Assembly: GCA_017551645.1 (NCBI GenBank)
Contig: JAFZLE010000184.1
Location: 1 to 5,079, forward strand
Direction: 5' to 3'
DNA length: 5,079 nucleotides
Source: Clostridia bacterium
GTDB taxonomy: Bacteria; Bacillota; Clostridia; Christensenellales; Aristaeellaceae
Each line of letters begins with the position of its first letter. Position 1 is the first letter of the stretch. The notes below the pieces were generated by a model that saw nothing but the letters and a program-made list of their open reading frames with translations, was not told the origin of the DNA and did no database searches. Shown here piece by piece: positions 5,028 through 5,079 of this stretch. The position numbers were made by a program, and so were the translations under genes.

Positions 5028-5079
5028 TTACTTTACCTTGAAGGTCTTGGCGAACTTGAAGACAGGCTTGGTCTGAGCC
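5028..5079 (-). CDS. HU-family DNA-binding protein, C-terminal end (partial, runs off the right edge)
   Basis: Only the last 16 codons are in the window: AQTKPVFKFAKTFKVK followed by TAA. This resembles the C-terminal arm and last helix of HU-type nucleoid proteins, whose tail typically reads like a Pro-x-Phe-Lys-x-x-Lys-x-x-Lys pattern. HU bends and compacts DNA non-specifically as a dimer. A second in-frame TAA follows, whose final A is the first base of the rqcP ATG, leaving no room for a terminator between the genes. The family call rests on this short tail plus the frequent HU-YabO neighbourhood, so it is probable rather than certain. Confidence 0.75.
   Translation of the reverse strand, partial: AQTKPVFKFAKTFKVK

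Overview
The window reads as a GC-rich chromosomal segment of a Bacillota (Firmicutes) bacterium, most likely an uncultured or little-studied clostridial lineage. The evidence is the ctsR-mcsA-mcsB-clpC stress operon with a canonical CtsR operator, a YabO/RqcP-type S4 protein next to an HU gene, and a luxS/mtnN pair. Every convincing gene lies on the minus strand, so transcription runs from high to low coordinates. The long open frames on the plus strand are shadows. I see no RNA genes, mobile elements, CRISPR arrays or repeats.

Upstream cluster (5079 down to 2442): the C-terminus of an HU-type DNA-binding protein, then rqcP (S4 domain, ribosome quality control), an ispD-ispF fusion (isoprenoid precursors, MEP pathway), luxS and mtnN (S-adenosylhomocysteine to homocysteine recycling, with AI-2 precursor as by-product). 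All junctions are start/stop overlaps or direct abutments, so this is probably one translationally coupled transcript. It ends at a rho-independent terminator at about 2383-2416.

Downstream cluster (2391 down to 1): a sigma-A-type promoter whose -35 lies inside the U-tract of that terminator, a perfect CtsR box immediately after the -10, then ctsR, mcsA, an mcsB homologue and the first 100 codons of clpC. This is the classical class III heat-shock operon: CtsR represses it, McsA and McsB normally activate or feed ClpC, and ClpC unfolds substrates for ClpP.

The most notable observation is that the mcsB-position gene keeps the length, domain order and operon position of a protein-arginine kinase, but by hand alignment it has lost essentially every residue that defines catalysis: the ATP-binding arginines, the catalytic acidic pair and the signature Cys loop. 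It also lost part of the phosphoarginine-binding RDxxRA motif. The reading frame is intact, so it looks like a retained pseudokinase, perhaps a ClpC/CtsR adaptor, rather than a decayed gene. All alignments were made from memory of the B. subtilis proteins and need computational confirmation.
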